64,000 nucleotides of DNA from assembly GCA_002710685.1 (NCBI GenBank), contig PALD01000066.1:62001-126000 (forward strand), given 5' to 3'. Numbering within the stretch: position 1 is the first letter of the stretch; every line of letters begins with the position of its first letter. Position numbers and translations under genes: made by a program. This document shows positions 18,080-29,200 of the stretch, piece after piece. The notes under the pieces were generated by a model. The model searched no databases and was not told the origin of the DNA. It saw only the letters and a program-made list of their open reading frames with translations. The stretch is from Cytophagaceae bacterium. Its GTDB lineage: Bacteria > Bacteroidota > Bacteroidia > Flavobacteriales > Flavobacteriaceae.

Positions 18080-21000
18080 TTATTTTATAAAACCCTGAAT
18101 GTTTTTTGCATGTGATTTAACGGCTTCTGACTGTGCATTATCAACAAGGTTATTGATATAGGCCTGCAAGTCCTCACCAGGATTAAAATCATCCCTGTGC
18201 TTATAGAATGAGTCATCTGCTGCCGGGTTAAAATGGTTTTCTATATTGAACATTATCCCGCCCAGGTTAGCTATTTTTTCATCTGTGTGGCAGCGTATGA
18301 GATTATAGAATAGTTCAATGCTCAACCTGTAAAGTTCAAAGTATGGACTGGGTTGTTGCTCTCCATGAATCATTTCTATGGCCGCCATTTTACTGTCTTC
18401 AATTTGCTTAGAAAATGTATTCTCTATAAGGCCTATGTTTTCACCATTCCAATATTTAGGATCGTTCAGCACCGTATCGTAGATGCCTTGTAATCTTTCA
18501 GTTTCAGTTACCAACCATGTTTCATCACCGGCATTTTTCAATATTTCATCAATTTTCTCAACATTTGCCTGGGAGTTGTCCTGTGCGTTTTTAGTACAAT
18601 CCTTCTCGATGTTGCCCTCAATCCTTATGTTCTTTTCTGGAACGTCAATGGTACCACATGGGGGGTTGGTAATTACAAGCTTTAACTTGCCTTCCAACGG
18701 TGCTGAACCTGGAAAGAAGACCTGGTTACCTTTTGCTTCGGGCATGTTTTGCCCGTTGAATGTCCATTTATATTCCGCACTTGGGCTATTAAAGGAACAC
18801 GTAACCACGAGAAAATCTTTTCCTTCTTTTGATACCTGCTCTTCTGTTAAGGTCGCGGTAGCTACCTTTTTGGCCACTGTAACATCAATACTGTTGCCAT
18901 CTTCCACATGTATGGTATGCGTGCCCACACCGGCTTTATTTGGCATAAAAATCCATTTGCCATCAGTATTTTTGCTCACTGCTCCCTCTTTTTCAGTACT
19001 TACCACCGCTTGAGAATCAGAAGGGGTCAGGTTTATGAAGACCGCGGCGTTGTCGCTACAAAATGACCTTCCGTCGATTGATATTGATGGAGGAACAATA
19101 TCCCGAACTTCGATTTTTACAGTTTTTTCATCAGATTTTATTTCGCCGCAAGGCCCTACACTTACCGTTAACTGCAAGACGCCTTCCCGGGGTTCTGAAA
19201 GTGGAAAGCTTACTTTTTTATCAGTAAATGATGTAAGCACTTCATCATTGAATGCCCACGTATATATTGCCCCAGGTTCATCAAAGGTTGTCTCGTACAC
19301 CCTGTTATTTGAAGTAGGGTCATCATGACCATCCTCTATTACGGGCTTACCTGGCCTGGCGGTAACGGTTACCGGGATACTGTTTATGGCATCTGTTGAG
19401 GTGATGGTGTTAAGGCCTTTTTTGGCTTTCGCCGGAATAAACACAAATCCTTTTTCTCCTGGCTCGACACCATCGCCTTCTATCAGGATATCTGCACCTT
19501 CGGGTATGACATCAATGGAATATTTATTTTCATCATTGTCACAGAATTCTGTAGTATCCATAAAAATGCTAATTTCATCTTCTTGAACATCAACATCTAG
19601 GGTCACCTCGTTACTTTTTAAGTCTGGACAAGGGGATTGTGGTATGATAAGGGATAGGGTTGATGTTGCCCTCAAGCGATCAAGTTTTATCTCTATTGCT
19701 GAATCTTTTAGTTCTTCATCCTGTTCTCCGTTAAGTAGCCAGATATATTCAAGGTCATCATCCTTGATACTGGAGGATATCGTGTATTTCTTTTCTTTAG
19801 CATCAAAGGCCTTCACAATGCTCAGCTGCTTGATACGTGTGGAGATCAAAACATCAATGGTATTGCCTCCCACAAGGGTTATTTCATGGGGTCCGGGCTC
19901 CACTTCAGATGGAATAAAAAAGAATTGGCCATCTCTTTGAGTTACCCCTTTACTATCAATGACCACATCTTTACTGGGTGGAACAACAAAAATTTCATAA
20001 GGTTCTTTGTCACCCTCGCAGAACTCGGTGAATTCCATTTCAATCCTGGTATCCTGTTGTTCAACAATATCTATTTCAATGATTTCTTCGCTTACTTCTG
20101 CTCCACAAATATTCCCTGTAAGGGTAAGAGAAGCAGTAAGTCCATAAACATTTTTGTCATAGTCTTGACTTATTTTAACCGTATGAATAGGATTTTCTGA
20201 GGTGTACTCTACATCATCTATTACCCATTTAAATGTAAACCTACGTGGGTTGAAGTTGTTTTCATTGACAAAACCAAACTCTAGGTTAACCGAGTTGCCC
20301 CGCAGTGAGGTGGGCTTTTGGGGTGTGTAGGTGATGGATAGGGCAGGTTTTTTATATGCAGTAAGTTTTGCATTGGTCAATTGGCCGTTTACGGTAAAGC
20401 TCAACGGTACATCATATCCATTAAAGTCAACCGGGTCAATATGTATTGAATTACCTGATATGGTAACTCCGGTTATTGAAGAATCCGTAAGGGAGACAAT
20501 ACCATCCTTAGGGCTCACGGTCATGCCCACGGTGATGCTTTCTTCACCTTTTTCATCAAGGCAGAGTTCATCTTCTTCAAGGATGATGGTTCCCTGGCCC
20601 ACAAGGTCTGGCACGATAAAGCCTATAGGGGCACAGTCTGAACAACATTGATAGGGTAGGCAAAAGTCTGCCACGACAGTATTGACGGGTATGGATTGAT
20701 CCTCTGCATCACGTACCGCCCCAGAATAGACCAGGACAAAAGTACCCCCCATGGGAACACCTGCCTTATGCTCAAGCCCAGGATGCTTGCGGGCAAAATT
20801 TTCAAGGATAAGGTCATCAAGGATGGCTGTCTTTCTATCCTGTATCTCGGTAATCAATATTTCAAGTCTTTCAGCAGCACAGCAATTTTCCTGTAACCTG
20901 TACAGCAAGGTCATGTACACGTTTTCATACCCCACCCATTCATAGGTTGAATTAGGCGCATAGAAAATCTTGTTTACATCATCAATGGCTTCCGTGACAT

Positions 21001-23509
21001 AGTTGCACAGGTCATCCATTGCTGATGAGAAATTCTCCTTGGTAGATTCAGTCACCTGGTTGAGGGTTGCAGGTATATAAGATGAGGCGACCTGTAAAAG
21101 TGCTATGATCTTTGCGGGGATCTCCCTGCTTATCTTGACCACATCTGTCTTGACCTCGGGCTGTAGTGGGTATAGTTCTTTTACATTCTTGTCAAAATCT
21201 GCAAAGATGTCCAGGTAGTTGCCCACATATTTATCAGTCAGGATATTCTTTATCACAAGGCCCAGGTCATCATTTTTAGTGTTCAATTCTTCCTTGACCA
21301 CCTTGTTTACGGGTACCTCTTTTTTAATGGGGGCGATATATTCAATACCTGGGTTGAGCGGTACGCGTACCTGCTTTGAATTTTCAGTGGTTGGGGCCTT
21401 TGTATTTTTTTCAGCTGAATCTGCATTGGCAAGTATCGTGGCCCTTGCGCCAGTAGCCGTTGTTTTTGAATCGCTCAATAAACGTAACGTGCTGCCAGCA
21501 GTCTTTTCTGTATTGAGGGACATGCCGGTGCTTGCACGTGTAAACATGCCACTTGCATAGTTGTGCAATCCCGGTGTCCTTAGATTAAAGCCGCTAAAGA
21601 ACTTGGTCACATCCGCATTAAGGCAATCTTGTTCTGCCGTCCAGCCCTTTAGGCTTGTTTCCAGGAACCCAAAATGACAGGCATATTCCTCCAGGTCAAC
21701 ATCCTCTATCTTTTGATCTATGCTCACTGCCTTGATGTCAAAAGACAGTCCCATGTCCTTCTTAAGGGTTTCAAGTTCCTTGATGACATCATCATATTCC
21801 TTGCCCTGTACACCTTCAATCCTCAAGAAATCATAATCTGACAAATCATACAGTAGCGGGTTTTGTATTGAAGAAGCCTTGTTCAAGAAATCCTTATGGT
21901 AGCTGAGGTTATAACTTTCGCGGTAAGCGGCCGTCATATCATAATCCCAGGCCTGCAAGAGCACATTGGACACGTCATAATAAAAAGGTATTGAGGCCGC
22001 ATTGTGGGTAGCGCCGCCCTTGGCCCCCAGCAATGAAGGGTACCACATGGATGGGGTTATCTTTATTTCGCTATCAGCGAAAAGCTTAAAACTTGCACAC
22101 AGTGTTGCAAGGCGCTGTGACAGGAATTTTGCACGTTTGAGAAACTCACTGCTGGGGTGCAGCTCTGAATGGTAAAAAGCATGGCGGTATTTTGGTATCC
22201 TACCTGTATATCCCAGTTGTCCCAGCATGATATGCTTAGGGAAAGCCTCTACCGTGGGGCAGCATTCTACTTGAATGCGGTATAGCAGGTCCTTGATGCC
22301 GGTGTACGTTTGTACAAGGTCCCTCACATGGTCATAGACATATTGAATATTGAGGCTCGGGAGGTTTGACTTCAGCTTTTCCAGGTGGTCATTAATGTTG
22401 TTCTTGGCTTTCGCCGAAATTTTTAAAAGCGGTGAAAACCCATCATAAAGTGCTTGATATCCCCTTTGTAGCTCATTGATGGTAACAAGGATTAAGCCTT
22501 TGTAACTATTGGAAAGCGCCGCATAGGTCTGGGTGTTTATCTGTACCGCAAATGAGGGAATGGTGATAAACCTTGATATATCAAGAAGGCCTGTATTTAA
22601 CTTAAGGCTTGGGTTGATACGGGTGGGGATCGTGTTTGTTGATACCCTTTCTGTCAGGTTCTTGAAAATTGTATTTTCCTTGATGGATTCTGTGCCAGAG
22701 CTTGTTTTTTGACTGGTCAGCCCTTTGGTTAGCGATGCGGTATCGATGACCAGGTCTTTTCTAAAGACATCCAGGTCAAGCAGTGCGGTAAGATCAATCT
22801 TAGGCGGATTCTTTTGCTCCTGCACACCGGTTTTCAACAATAACCTGGGCATCTTGATTTCGGGGAGCAGGCTGTAGACCCCCAGGGTGTCATGTCTGGT
22901 AAACACGTTGTCCATACCCGTGATGAGGTCCATATCTTCTTCATTGGCAAGCAGCACGCGCAAGCGGGCCACGTGGCGTTCACCTTGGTTGTCACAATTG
23001 GTCTCGGTACATATATCCGGGGTTTTGGGATAAGATTCCAGGTAGAGCAGTACGACCTTGTTGTTAAGGTCTAGCAGGTTGAGTGATGAGTCCTCATCGG
23101 TTTGGGTTCCTTCGGGTATGAGTTCCCAGAGGTCTATCTGTGCTTCATCTGCGGCACCGGCATTCTTGATAAAGTGCGCATATTTTGCCCTTTTATCTTC
23201 AAACTTCTTGAAAAAGGTATAGTTTATTTGGCCTTGCACCAAGAACTTCTCGCCATCTTCATTTGTACTCAACAGTTTTAACAGGTCCCCATCAGTCGTG
23301 AGGGCGCATCCCTGGGTTATGGAGATGACATTGCCGGTCTTGCTTACCTGAAAACCACAGGCGATTCCCGCTCCGGTAAGGCATACGCGTGATAACCTGT
23401 CTTGATCTTCAAAGAAGTTTATAAACTCATTGAGCTGGCCAGCGGTAAGCACCTGGTCATCCACAAATGCCCTGTAGTCCTGTGTAATTTTTTTTAATAA
23501 TGCTTCCAT
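18080..23509 (-). CDS. Giant Ig-repeat protein of the eCIS, possible fibre or host-contact protein
   Basis: 1,809 residues, no signal peptide. The N-terminal ~950 residues are mostly helical with several Cys pairs (e.g. CTETNCDN, CCSDCAP). From ~995 to 1630 there are three clear tandem ~160-residue modules starting near 1160, 1320 and 1482, and a more divergent one before them. Each begins with a Phe-Cys or Leu-Cys pair after a short strand, holds a YxWxF/FKW core strand like PKD/Ig folds, and ends near a Pro-Cys or Asn-Ile-Cys element. The last ~150 residues are helical. No known Afp13-type fibre is present in the operon, so this is the best candidate for receptor contact, or else a baseplate cage protein. 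Confidence 0.75.
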   Translation of the reverse strand: MEALLKKITQDYRAFVDDQVLTAGQLNEFINFFEDQDRLSRVCLTGAGIACGFQVSKTGNVISITQGCALTTDGDLLKLLSTNEDGEKFLVQGQINYTFFKKFEDKRAKYAHFIKNAGAADEAQIDLWELIPEGTQTDEDSSLNLLDLNNKVVLLYLESYPKTPDICTETNCDNQGERHVARLRVLLANEEDMDLITGMDNVFTRHDTLGVYSLLPEIKMPRLLLKTGVQEQKNPPKIDLTALLDLDVFRKDLVIDTASLTKGLTSQKTSSGTESIKENTIFKNLTERVSTNTIPTRINPSLKLNTGLLDISRFITIPSFAVQINTQTYAALSNSYKGLILVTINELQRGYQALYDGFSPLLKISAKAKNNINDHLEKLKSNLPSLNIQYVYDHVRDLVQTYTGIKDLLYRIQVECCPTVEAFPKHIMLGQLGYTGRIPKYRHAFYHSELHPSSEFLKRAKFLSQRLATLCASFKLFADSEIKITPSMWYPSLLGAKGGATHNAASIPFYYDVSNVLLQAWDYDMTAAYRESYNLSYHKDFLNKASSIQNPLLYDLSDYDFLRIEGVQGKEYDDVIKELETLKKDMGLSFDIKAVSIDQKIEDVDLEEYACHFGFLETSLKGWTAEQDCLNADVTKFFSGFNLRTPGLHNYASGMFTRASTGMSLNTEKTAGSTLRLLSDSKTTATGARATILANADSAEKNTKAPTTENSKQVRVPLNPGIEYIAPIKKEVPVNKVVKEELNTKNDDLGLVIKNILTDKYVGNYLDIFADFDKNVKELYPLQPEVKTDVVKISREIPAKIIALLQVASSYIPATLNQVTESTKENFSSAMDDLCNYVTEAIDDVNKIFYAPNSTYEWVGYENVYMTLLYRLQENCCAAERLEILITEIQDRKTAILDDLILENFARKHPGLEHKAGVPMGGTFVLVYSGAVRDAEDQSIPVNTVVADFCLPYQCCSDCAPIGFIVPDLVGQGTIILEEDELCLDEKGEESITVGMTVSPKDGIVSLTDSSITGVTISGNSIHIDPVDFNGYDVPLSFTVNGQLTNAKLTAYKKPALSITYTPQKPTSLRGNSVNLEFGFVNENNFNPRRFTFKWVIDDVEYTSENPIHTVKISQDYDKNVYGLTASLTLTGNICGAEVSEEIIEIDIVEQQDTRIEMEFTEFCEGDKEPYEIFVVPPSKDVVIDSKGVTQRDGQFFFIPSEVEPGPHEITLVGGNTIDVLISTRIKQLSIVKAFDAKEKKYTISSSIKDDDLEYIWLLNGEQDEELKDSAIEIKLDRLRATSTLSLIIPQSPCPDLKSNEVTLDVDVQEDEISIFMDTTEFCDNDENKYSIDVIPEGADILIEGDGVEPGEKGFVFIPAKAKKGLNTITSTDAINSIPVTVTARPGKPVIEDGHDDPTSNNRVYETTFDEPGAIYTWAFNDEVLTSFTDKKVSFPLSEPREGVLQLTVSVGPCGEIKSDEKTVKIEVRDIVPPSISIDGRSFCSDNAAVFINLTPSDSQAVVSTEKEGAVSKNTDGKWIFMPNKAGVGTHTIHVEDGNSIDVTVAKKVATATLTEEQVSKEGKDFLVVTCSFNSPSAEYKWTFNGQNMPEAKGNQVFFPGSAPLEGKLKLVITNPPCGTIDVPEKNIRIEGNIEKDCTKNAQDNSQANVEKIDEILKNAGDETWLVTETERLQGIYDTVLNDPKYWNGENIGLIENTFSKQIEDSKMAAIEMIHGEQQPSPYFELYRLSIELFYNLIRCHTDEKIANLGGIMFNIENHFNPAADDSFYKHRDDFNPGEDLQAYINNLVDNAQSEAVKSHAKNIQGFIK

Positions 23510-23521
23510 AACCGTATGGTT

Positions 23522-26218
23522 TTATAGTTTGCCCAAATTGGTCCTACCCAAAATGATTTTTCGTTTTTCTGATGTGTTTTCTGGTGTTTCATCTGTTTCC
23601 TGTGGCCTGCAACGGTGCAAGAAGCCTTGATGATAAATTGTATGGAGGGTGCTCATGATCTTGTTGAGTGCCTTCATTTTTTCTTCGTCTTGATCCTGGC
23701 CTATATCTGTTTTGCTCAGTAGCCAGTCTTTATAAGCTTTTTCAAGGATGACCATTTCATTTTCATCTGGGGGGTCGCCATTTTCATCCGTGTAATTTGT
23801 GGGATAACCTATCCAGCATATTTTTGCCACAATGTGGGAGGGGAGCTCCCTTCTTATCAAATCTTCAACAAACCGCCTAAAGTCAATGTTGCCAAAACGC
23901 TCCGTCCATCCCGGTAACACGATACTTACCCTAAAGCTATATGGGTCAATGGGCTCACAGTCTTCACAATCATCTGTACAGATGGGCAGGAAGTTGTCCA
24001 GCGGCACGATGTTTTTGTGCACATTGGGGCGCAGCAAGATGTGCTCGATGAGGTACATGCCTTCATTGCCCTTGAGGGTTTTTACAAAGTTGAGGACTTC
24101 AAGCCCAGCTTTTTTTGCATTGTTTTGACTGGCGTAAGTGGCTATCCTTCTCGCGATGATAAAATCTTCACTTTTCTCATCCTTGACTTCTGGATTGACC
24201 AGGACAAAGTACCATTTGAACTTTGAGCTTTCGGTCTTGCTCTTTACCCTTTTAAACCTATAGTTCTTAAAATCAAGTGCATGCTGTTTAACCAGTGTCA
24301 ATTCTTTATAAAGGTCATCCAGGTTGTGATAATGCTTTGTGGCAGAAGATAATATGGTCTTGTTGCCGTCCTTGATGCGCCAGCGGTACTCCAGTATGTC
24401 GTCATCATCTTTTTCTTCATAGATCTCAACATAATCTTCTGAGAGGTTGCGGCGGTTGACATCCATGATGCCCAGCAATAGGTACAACCTTTTTTGAAGT
24501 GCAGATATATTGTGCGTGTCCCACAGGGCCTTGGGCTTTTGTTTGTGGTAATTAAAGCTTCTTGTACGCTCAAAGCTGGTTTCGGCATAATTAGCGGCAA
24601 AGGTGTTCTTGGTACGTATGATTGCTTCTTCTGCAAAAGCGCCATAGATATTTTTCATCAAGAAGGCATAATTGCCAAAGTCTTCTGCAAAACGTGCCAG
24701 CAAATGGTCTAACATCCTGTTGCGCTGTGCAATGTCACGGGCTTCAAAATCTGGATAGAACATCTGGGTGATTTCTTCATCGGTCACCGTGTCTATGCCC
24801 GGCATGACCTCCTCTGCATCCTTGAGGTCCTTTACCGCTTGCGCGAAATAACTTTCTTCCTTATCCCCCTTGACCGAAAGTATGTTGCGTACATGGCTAA
24901 GGTGGGCAAAATAATTGCTCAATATCTGGTCAAAGAAAAGTAGATAGCCCTTGAGCTGCTTGGCTTTTGCCCTTTCGGCCGTGGTCGCGTTGGCATTGAT
25001 ACCATACCTGCCTATGTTGTACACCTCGGGAAAATCATTCTGTATGGTCGTGGTTTCACCTATATCCTTGAACGTACCCTTAGGAAGGTCTAGTTTGCGG
25101 CTTGCGTTTCTTATGGCTTCCAGGTCCAGTTCTTCCTGGGCCTCAAGGTCATCAATGATGTCCTGTACCCGAGACGTATCAATATTCAAGGGGATAAACC
25201 CTTTGGTGAAGCTCCACGAACTCTTGCTGCACAGCACTGGTTTTTTACCCTTGTCAATGCAAAGTAGCCATAGCGGCTCTTCATTTTCTGCACAATGGCC
25301 CATCACGATATCCTTGACCACGTTGACACCGTCAATATCCATAAGTATATCAATAATATCTGATTGCCTTACCTGGGTACGCAGTTGAGCACCTTGAACC
25401 TCGGCAGCATCAAAAAAACCATTTTCAAGAAGTGGCCCATTGAAGACCTCATCAGGCGTGTACCCTTTATCCAGTAGTTGTTTTAATGTATAAGGGCGTG
25501 TGTTAGGTGTAAAATATTGTGTGATTGCCCGCTTTATCTGTGCCATGACCCTGTCTTCATCAGCTGCTGGGTGAAGGTCTATTTCTGCACAGATCTTTAT
25601 GGGCTGTTCTTTTACCTCGCTTATGGAGATCAAATCTTCACAGAGGTTTCTGTTGGCATGGTACTTCTCCCTGACCAGGGGCTTTAGCTCCTCAAGGTCA
25701 TACCCATCCTCCAGGTCAAGGATGAGGTCATAGAGACCATTGAGCATAAACTCCTTTTTTTGATGCGGTAGCAGGTTCTTGTATTTTGGGTAATCGTCAA
25801 AAGCCGCATAAGAAAGCAGGTTATCCTTACAGTTCACAAATACTTTTTTATCATGTTTTGTGAGCCATGCGTTGCGTACCCCGGGGATATCCATGAACAA
25901 CATGCGGTAATCCAGTGGGGTCACCGGCCTACAGGCCAGGACCTCATCAGCTTGATGAAACTGTGTGTTGTAATTACCATCCAGGTCAGCAAGCAGGTCC
26001 TGCATGGGCAACTCGATACGCAGGCCCAGGTCAGTTATTGCATAGCACAACATCTCGAGCATGGTAATGCCCGGGTCATGTACGTTATAGTCTGTCCATA
26101 ACTTACTGCCCATATCCTCGATATATTGAATTCCCAGTTTTCTCAAGAATTCAAAATCCAGGTCATCATTTGTGGCGGTGTCCTTGTCGATGCTTATATG
26201 TTTGCTCCAGTTTAACAT
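23522..26218 (-). CDS. eCIS baseplate protein (Afp12-like)
   Basis: 898 residues. The N-terminus (KLWTDYNVHDPGITMLEMLCYAITDLG) is the baseplate-wedge motif shared by phage gpI/gp6-like and Afp12-like proteins. The rest is a long mixed alpha/beta body with a late Cys cluster (CTDDCEDCEP). It is next to the J-like protein, as in Afp and PVC clusters, and the two genes overlap by seven bases. It should be part of the wedge ring that transmits the contraction signal to the sheath. Confidence 0.82.
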   Translation of the reverse strand: MLNWSKHISIDKDTATNDDLDFEFLRKLGIQYIEDMGSKLWTDYNVHDPGITMLEMLCYAITDLGLRIELPMQDLLADLDGNYNTQFHQADEVLACRPVTPLDYRMLFMDIPGVRNAWLTKHDKKVFVNCKDNLLSYAAFDDYPKYKNLLPHQKKEFMLNGLYDLILDLEDGYDLEELKPLVREKYHANRNLCEDLISISEVKEQPIKICAEIDLHPAADEDRVMAQIKRAITQYFTPNTRPYTLKQLLDKGYTPDEVFNGPLLENGFFDAAEVQGAQLRTQVRQSDIIDILMDIDGVNVVKDIVMGHCAENEEPLWLLCIDKGKKPVLCSKSSWSFTKGFIPLNIDTSRVQDIIDDLEAQEELDLEAIRNASRKLDLPKGTFKDIGETTTIQNDFPEVYNIGRYGINANATTAERAKAKQLKGYLLFFDQILSNYFAHLSHVRNILSVKGDKEESYFAQAVKDLKDAEEVMPGIDTVTDEEITQMFYPDFEARDIAQRNRMLDHLLARFAEDFGNYAFLMKNIYGAFAEEAIIRTKNTFAANYAETSFERTRSFNYHKQKPKALWDTHNISALQKRLYLLLGIMDVNRRNLSEDYVEIYEEKDDDDILEYRWRIKDGNKTILSSATKHYHNLDDLYKELTLVKQHALDFKNYRFKRVKSKTESSKFKWYFVLVNPEVKDEKSEDFIIARRIATYASQNNAKKAGLEVLNFVKTLKGNEGMYLIEHILLRPNVHKNIVPLDNFLPICTDDCEDCEPIDPYSFRVSIVLPGWTERFGNIDFRRFVEDLIRRELPSHIVAKICWIGYPTNYTDENGDPPDENEMVILEKAYKDWLLSKTDIGQDQDEEKMKALNKIMSTLHTIYHQGFLHRCRPQETDETPENTSEKRKIILGRTNLGKL

Positions 26219-29200
26219 GGTGCTGTACTAAAGGTTGTTGATTCCTTGACACATTTGTCCTCGGCGTTTTCTACGATATGGTTTTTGCTGGATACGAGTA
26301 TGGCCTTGGGGTTTGATGGAAAAACCTGTGTTTTTGATTCTCCATTGTGCTCCATGACCACATTTTCTAGGTAATCCACATAATCCAGGTCTTCAAGATG
26401 CTTTATCAAGTGGCTCTTGTGCAGGCTTACGCCAAAAATTATCCCTGCCGTTTCAACAAATGCCCATGGCGACAGGAATTTTTTTATATCCATCTTGAGC
26501 AGCTCTTTGTGATAATTTTCATCAAGCCCTTTTTTAAACTTGGCCAGCAGCGTGACCTTTACCGGTTCATACTCAGGGTTGGTTACTTTTGGCGTGACAA
26601 AAAAGCTGTTGCGTGCGTTGAGGTACACCTGTATATCATTGAGTTTTGCCTGGCTAACACGGGGTTCAAAAATGTCATGGACATTTTGGTTAACGGTATC
26701 AGGAACCACGACGATGGTCACCTTGCCAGGAGATAAAAAACTGCAACAAGTGTGGTTGAGGCATTTTACCTTATGAATTTCAGGAAAATGCTGCAGCACC
26801 AGGTGCTCATAATCCCATAAAGTCACGGCCCTGTCCTTGTGCCTTAGGCGTTCACTTACCCTTCTGCGATATGCCTGCGCGTCTTCTTCTGGCTTACCGC
26901 CAAAACTAGAATACGGCTGTGTGATGGATTTTACATCTGCGGTCCTGATAACCTGTTTAGATATTGTTTTTGCCGCAAGGCCAGACTTTAAATGCTCCAG
27001 TGTATTGCCTTGATTTTCAAATTCAGCAAGGACAACCTGCGCCTTGATGTCTATAAACCTGGATACGCTGTCATAGTTCTTATCCATTTTGGCTTTAAGC
27101 CAAATCAACCTTTGCGGCATCAGTGTGCCCTCGCTCGTGGCATCTTCTGGGATATTGATCGCCACGATACCAGATTTAAGGAAATTGCCCGTCCCTTCCA
27201 GGGAGACAGCGGTATGTGTGATGTTTCTCCATCCAGCAGGGGTAAGTATTTCCCACTGTATTTTTTCATTTCCTGTAAATGTGGGGCTCAAGGTGTTTTC
27301 AGTACCCTCAAGCAATTGAAAGAGCATGGATACCTTTTGCAATTGCTGTACATTTTCAAGGCCTATGTACAGTGATCCCCCATGTGGATAGGAGGGGAGT
27401 ACCTTGTCCCGTGACGGGGCGATGCCAAATGGATGTATGGTATAAAGTTGTAAAGGCCCTAGCCCCACATCTTGTGCCCCGGTCAGGTTATTGAGGTTTT
27501 GAGAAGCGATGTACTGCAGGGTAACACTTTCTATAAACGGCGTGTATGGCTCATTGGGGATGATTGTGCTGGTTGAATTTTTGGCTATGGCCAAAGAATA
27601 TAAACGTGGGTACAGGTCATGATAAAAAGATTGTTTCAAGGTGATTTCCAGAGCTGTGTCTCCAGGCTTGGTATTTGTGTTTGTGTACGGAAGTTGAGCC
27701 ATATAACCTGTGGTGCTGTCCTCTTGAAAAAGATTGAAGTTTGTTGTGGTGTCGCTACCCGTATCGCTTTCTGCCTTTACTGAAGCCTTAAAATGGTATT
27801 GATCAGGAACCAACAGGTTTACAGGTGATGGTGCAGCGATTATATTGCCATTTTTAAGCCCCAGCTCATTAAGGTCTATATTCTTGATTGCCTCTTCAAA
27901 GGCGGCATCATCTGCATAATCGCCCGTATCCCTCAAAAACTGCCTGGTTGCGGCGGTATCTACCTGATGTATAAGCTTAACATATTCGGTTATTGAATTT
28001 ACCCTTTGATTGCGGTAGGCAAAATATAAGTCCCTGAAACTGTCCGGGGTGTTGAGCCATTTGAACTCTGCGTTGAGCCAGGCCCATTTTTTATTGAACA
28101 TTTCATCATACTTCAACCTGAAGTTTGACCCTTTAAATGGCCTTGTGCCAAAAGGGTAGAAGGGTTTTGTAGCATTGATCTTGCCTATGTCATTTTCTAG
28201 GTCAAGAGATACAATACCTGATACCCGTACGGTAACGTTTGTATTGATGAGCGTTAGTCCTGCAAGTTTAAGATAAAGTTGATATGCCTCTGGGGCTTCA
28301 GTATCCAGCATCAATTTAAGGACCGGCACACCAGGTGGATAATTACCCTCATGGAGCTCATCATCAAAGTCAACAATTGCCTTTTCGGCCTTATCAATGG
28401 AGAGTGCAAGTTGGATTGTGTTGCCACTTACACTGGTCTGGAAACCATTTTCAGTTTCAGTCAGCAGCTTTAGTGAACTTACCCATTTCTTTTCGCCGGT
28501 GAGCGAAATAAATATATGGTCAATGAGTTCTGCCGGGTCGATGTTCTCGATATTTTCAGCACAGGTGAGGGTCATCAATATCTCCCGCTGCCCTTCTTTC
28601 ATCCTTAAAACTGGGGCCGAGATTGCAAAGCCCATAACGGCATCATCGAGTGCAGGTCTATCATCCCATGTTGCTGGATAGCCAAAGGGCCACCAGCTTT
28701 TATTATCTTTAAGTTCTGCACCGTTACCATCTAGGCTGTTGGCTACTGGGGCTACCTTGATGCGCCCATTAGTTGAATTTTTATCATGTATAATACCCTT
28801 GAGCTGAACCACCTGTGCCTTGTTGACCGTGGTGAGTTCTGGGTTTTGATATAGCCTGAGCTTGCCCAGGCCATCCTTGCCGCCATTGAACTGTGTATGC
28901 GTATCAATACCGGTTTGTGAGATATTCTTGGCCAGTTCAAACAGGAGGTGGACTTTATCAGCAACCGGTGCTTTTTTAGGCAATTGCAGGATCTCTTGAT
29001 AATAAAAGTCAAGATGTCTTGCGGTAATGTTGTTAAAACGCTTGTTAGAAAGGTCAAGTAGTCTTAAAAAGGTGACAAATAAGGTGAGGTGCGGGGTGAG
29101 GTCCTTGTTGATCTGGGCATTGGCGAGCAGGTTCTTTATGGTCTTGATCTCATCATGTTTAAAGAAATCCTTCCAGTCTCCCTCAGGTGTCTTGGCATTG

